From Candidatus Bipolaricaulota bacterium (GTDB taxonomy: Bacteria > Bipolaricaulota > Bipolaricaulia > UBA7950 > UBA9294), in assembly GCA_020350845.1 (NCBI GenBank), contig CP070725.1, positions 202,455 through 208,325 on the forward strand: a DNA stretch of 5,871 nt, given 5' to 3'. The stretch's first letter is position 1, and every line of letters starts with the position of its first letter. This document shows, one piece after another, positions 4,966 through 5,871 of the stretch. The notes under the pieces were generated by a model. The model had not been told where the DNA came from, did no database searches, and saw only the letters and a program-made list of their open reading frames with translations. The position numbers and the translations under genes were made by a program.

Positions 4966-5571
4966 CTACGCGCCGTTCTCCGCGCGCTCGTAGCAGTCGC
5001 GGCAGCGTGCCTCGTACGTCCCCAGACCGCCGACGACGATTACGTCATCGCTCGACGGTGCCGGACTTCCGTCGACGAGTCGCTGGCTGCGCGTCGCCGG
5101 CGCGCCGCATCGAGCGCACACCGCTTCCAGCTTGTCGATCCGATCGGCGAGTGCAAACAGCATCGGCATCGGCCCGAACGGCTCCCCCGCGAACGTAAGG
5201 TCGAGTCCGGCGACGATGACCCGCTTCCCCATCTCCACGAGTTCCTCGCACAAGCCGGGAAGCTTGTCGGAGAAGAAGTTCCCCTCGTCGAAGGCGACGA
5301 CCGAGGCGGACGCAACGGCCGGCGCGCCTGCCGACTCGATCAGGGCCTCGATCGACTCGCTCCCGGGGTCGAGGGGGAGCGCGAGGAACTCGCGTCCGTA
5401 GTGGGTCACCACGCTCGTGTTGCTGTAGCGCGTGTCGATCGTGGGCTTGAACAGGCAGATCCGCCCGTGGGCGATGCGCACCCTCTCCAGACGACGGATC
5501 AGCTCTTCGGTCTTCCCAGAGAACATGCACCCGGTGATGATCTCGAGGCGGCCCACCCGTGGCCGACTCAC
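4966..5571 (-). CDS. tdk: Thymidine kinase (type II, TK1-like)
   Basis: This enzyme phosphorylates thymidine to dTMP with ATP in the pyrimidine salvage pathway and works as a cytosolic tetramer. The 201-residue product matches the usual 190-205. Visible are the P-loop GCMFSGKT (14-21), FDEGNFF (94-100, catalytic base Glu96), GEPFGPMPML near 129-138, and a structural zinc site from Cys152 and Cys155 (CARC) with Cys190 and Cys193 (CRDC). The lasso loop that binds thymidine is VGGLGTYEARCRDCYE (180-195). GTG 5571 is chosen because the fold starts nine residues later and GAGGGG (5584-5579) lies 7 nt upstream. A GTG at 5670 would add 33 mostly basic residues with no ribosome site. The usual DExQF reads DEGNF, with Asn for Gln. 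It converges on the hydrolase gene with a 20 bp gap and no visible terminator. Confidence 0.96.
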   Translation of the reverse strand: MSRPRVGRLEIITGCMFSGKTEELIRRLERVRIAHGRICLFKPTIDTRYSNTSVVTHYGREFLALPLDPGSESIEALIESAGAPAVASASVVAFDEGNFFSDKLPGLCEELVEMGKRVIVAGLDLTFAGEPFGPMPMLFALADRIDKLEAVCARCGAPATRSQRLVDGSPAPSSDDVIVVGGLGTYEARCRDCYERAENGA

Positions 5572-5578
5572 CGGTGAT

Positions 5579-5584
5579 CCCCTC
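5579..5584 (-). promoter_or_regulatory. Ribosome binding site deciding the thymidine kinase start
   Basis: The minus strand reads GAGGGG ending 7 nt before GTG 5571. This supports the short start over the in-frame GTG at 5670. Confidence 0.6.
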
Positions 5585-5682
5585 GGATCCCTACGGCGCT
5601 CCCCGCGAATCGGCTCAACGGGGACATAGCTCTCTTCTGCACGCGTCTTCCCCCTCACAGTCGTGATCACACCGGTGTCGCC

Positions 5683-5711
5683 ATTGTGCCCAGCGGACGG
5701 GGGCCGGGCAA
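5683..5711 (-). promoter_or_regulatory. Possible promoter of the thymidine kinase gene
   Basis: The minus strand has TTGCCC (5711-5706), a 17 nt spacer and CACAAT (5688-5683), each matching consensus at four of six positions. Transcription would start near 5676, leaving a leader of about 105 nt before GTG 5571. The -35 begins just after the stop of the upstream TPR-type gene. The 141 bp gap 5572-5712 holds nothing else I can assign. Confidence 0.35.
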
Positions 5712-5712
5712 C

Positions 5713-5871
5713 TCAGCCGTCGGCGATCAGGGCGGAGTCGCTCGACAGTGAGGGCGGATCGGACAGGCCCATGCGTTCCAGCAGATGCGCAAACGCGGGG
5801 GTCTCGCGAAGGGGGTCCCACGCGGGATCGGCTCGCAGCCAGAGGATGTCGGGAACGTGCAACTCGAGCGC
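5713..5871 (-). CDS. C-terminal end of a TPR-repeat-type protein (partial)
   Basis: An open minus-strand frame runs from the window edge at 5871 to TGA at 5715-5713 and encodes 52 residues. It is the 3' end of a gene that continues beyond the window. The tail reads AWDPLRETPAFAHLLERMGL (17-36), matching the familiar ending of bacterial TPR proteins in which a final repeat is followed by 'DPLRxxPxFxxLLxxMGL'. Such endings occur on TPR-bearing serine/threonine kinases, adenylate cyclases and winged-helix regulators. The last 16 residues are Ser/Asp-rich and look unstructured. The N-terminal domain that would define its function is not visible. It reads in the same direction as thymidine kinase, 141 bp upstream of it. 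The pattern is distinctive, but the stretch is short. Confidence 0.72.
   Translation of the reverse strand, partial: ALELHVPDILWLRADPAWDPLRETPAFAHLLERMGLSDPPSLSSDSALIADG

Noticed and set aside
4711..5577. A 288-codon plus-strand open frame across the hydrolase 3' end and thymidine kinase
   Set aside because: It runs through two well-supported genes in other frames and has low-complexity Arg-rich composition.
5615..5821. A 68-codon minus-strand open frame upstream of thymidine kinase
   Set aside because: It overlaps the TPR-type C-terminus in a different frame and has no motif; the TPR ending explains that stretch better.

Overview
This window is GC-rich, densely packed chromosomal DNA from a bacterium. 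Most gaps are under 50 bp, and the largest are about 135-140 bp. All nine genes look like conserved chromosomal genes, and I see no mobile element, CRISPR array, tRNA or rRNA. The phylum cannot be fixed from this sequence. The RecA core resembles those of other GC-rich, non-proteobacterial lineages, but its second DNA-binding loop diverges from all the familiar types.

Left block (1-2769). The 3' end of an rseP-type site-2 protease gene (+ strand, cut by the window edge) converges on a minus-strand set reading recA -> recX -> ispF. RecA carries out recombination and SOS signalling, and RecX modulates RecA filaments. IspF is the MEP-pathway cyclodiphosphate synthase, and its start codon lies inside the end of recX. 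A TTGCGC-17-TATGAT promoter sits just upstream of recA. The recA/recX junction is unusual: recX has only a TTG start in its frame, while a better placed GTG overlapping the recA stop lies in another frame and ends after ten codons exactly at that TTG.

Central block (2770-4945). A class III nucleotide cyclase (- strand) diverges from a two-gene + strand pair: a stand-alone cyclic-nucleotide-binding domain protein, then an RNase Z-like metallo-beta-lactamase-fold hydrolase 8 bp downstream. A compact intergenic region carries a TATAAT box for the cyclase, a plausible opposing promoter and a short dyad. The cyclase keeps all six canonical active-site residues, the binding protein keeps its phosphate-binding cassette, and the hydrolase keeps all seven metal ligands but has no room for the tRNA-binding arm of RNase Z. 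Together they look like a self-contained cyclic nucleotide circuit of maker, sensor and possible destroyer. This is the most interesting part of the window.

Right block (4946-5871). A type II thymidine kinase gene (- strand) converges on the hydrolase gene. Beyond its upstream region is the last part of another minus-strand gene, whose tail matches the C-terminal ending typical of TPR-repeat proteins.
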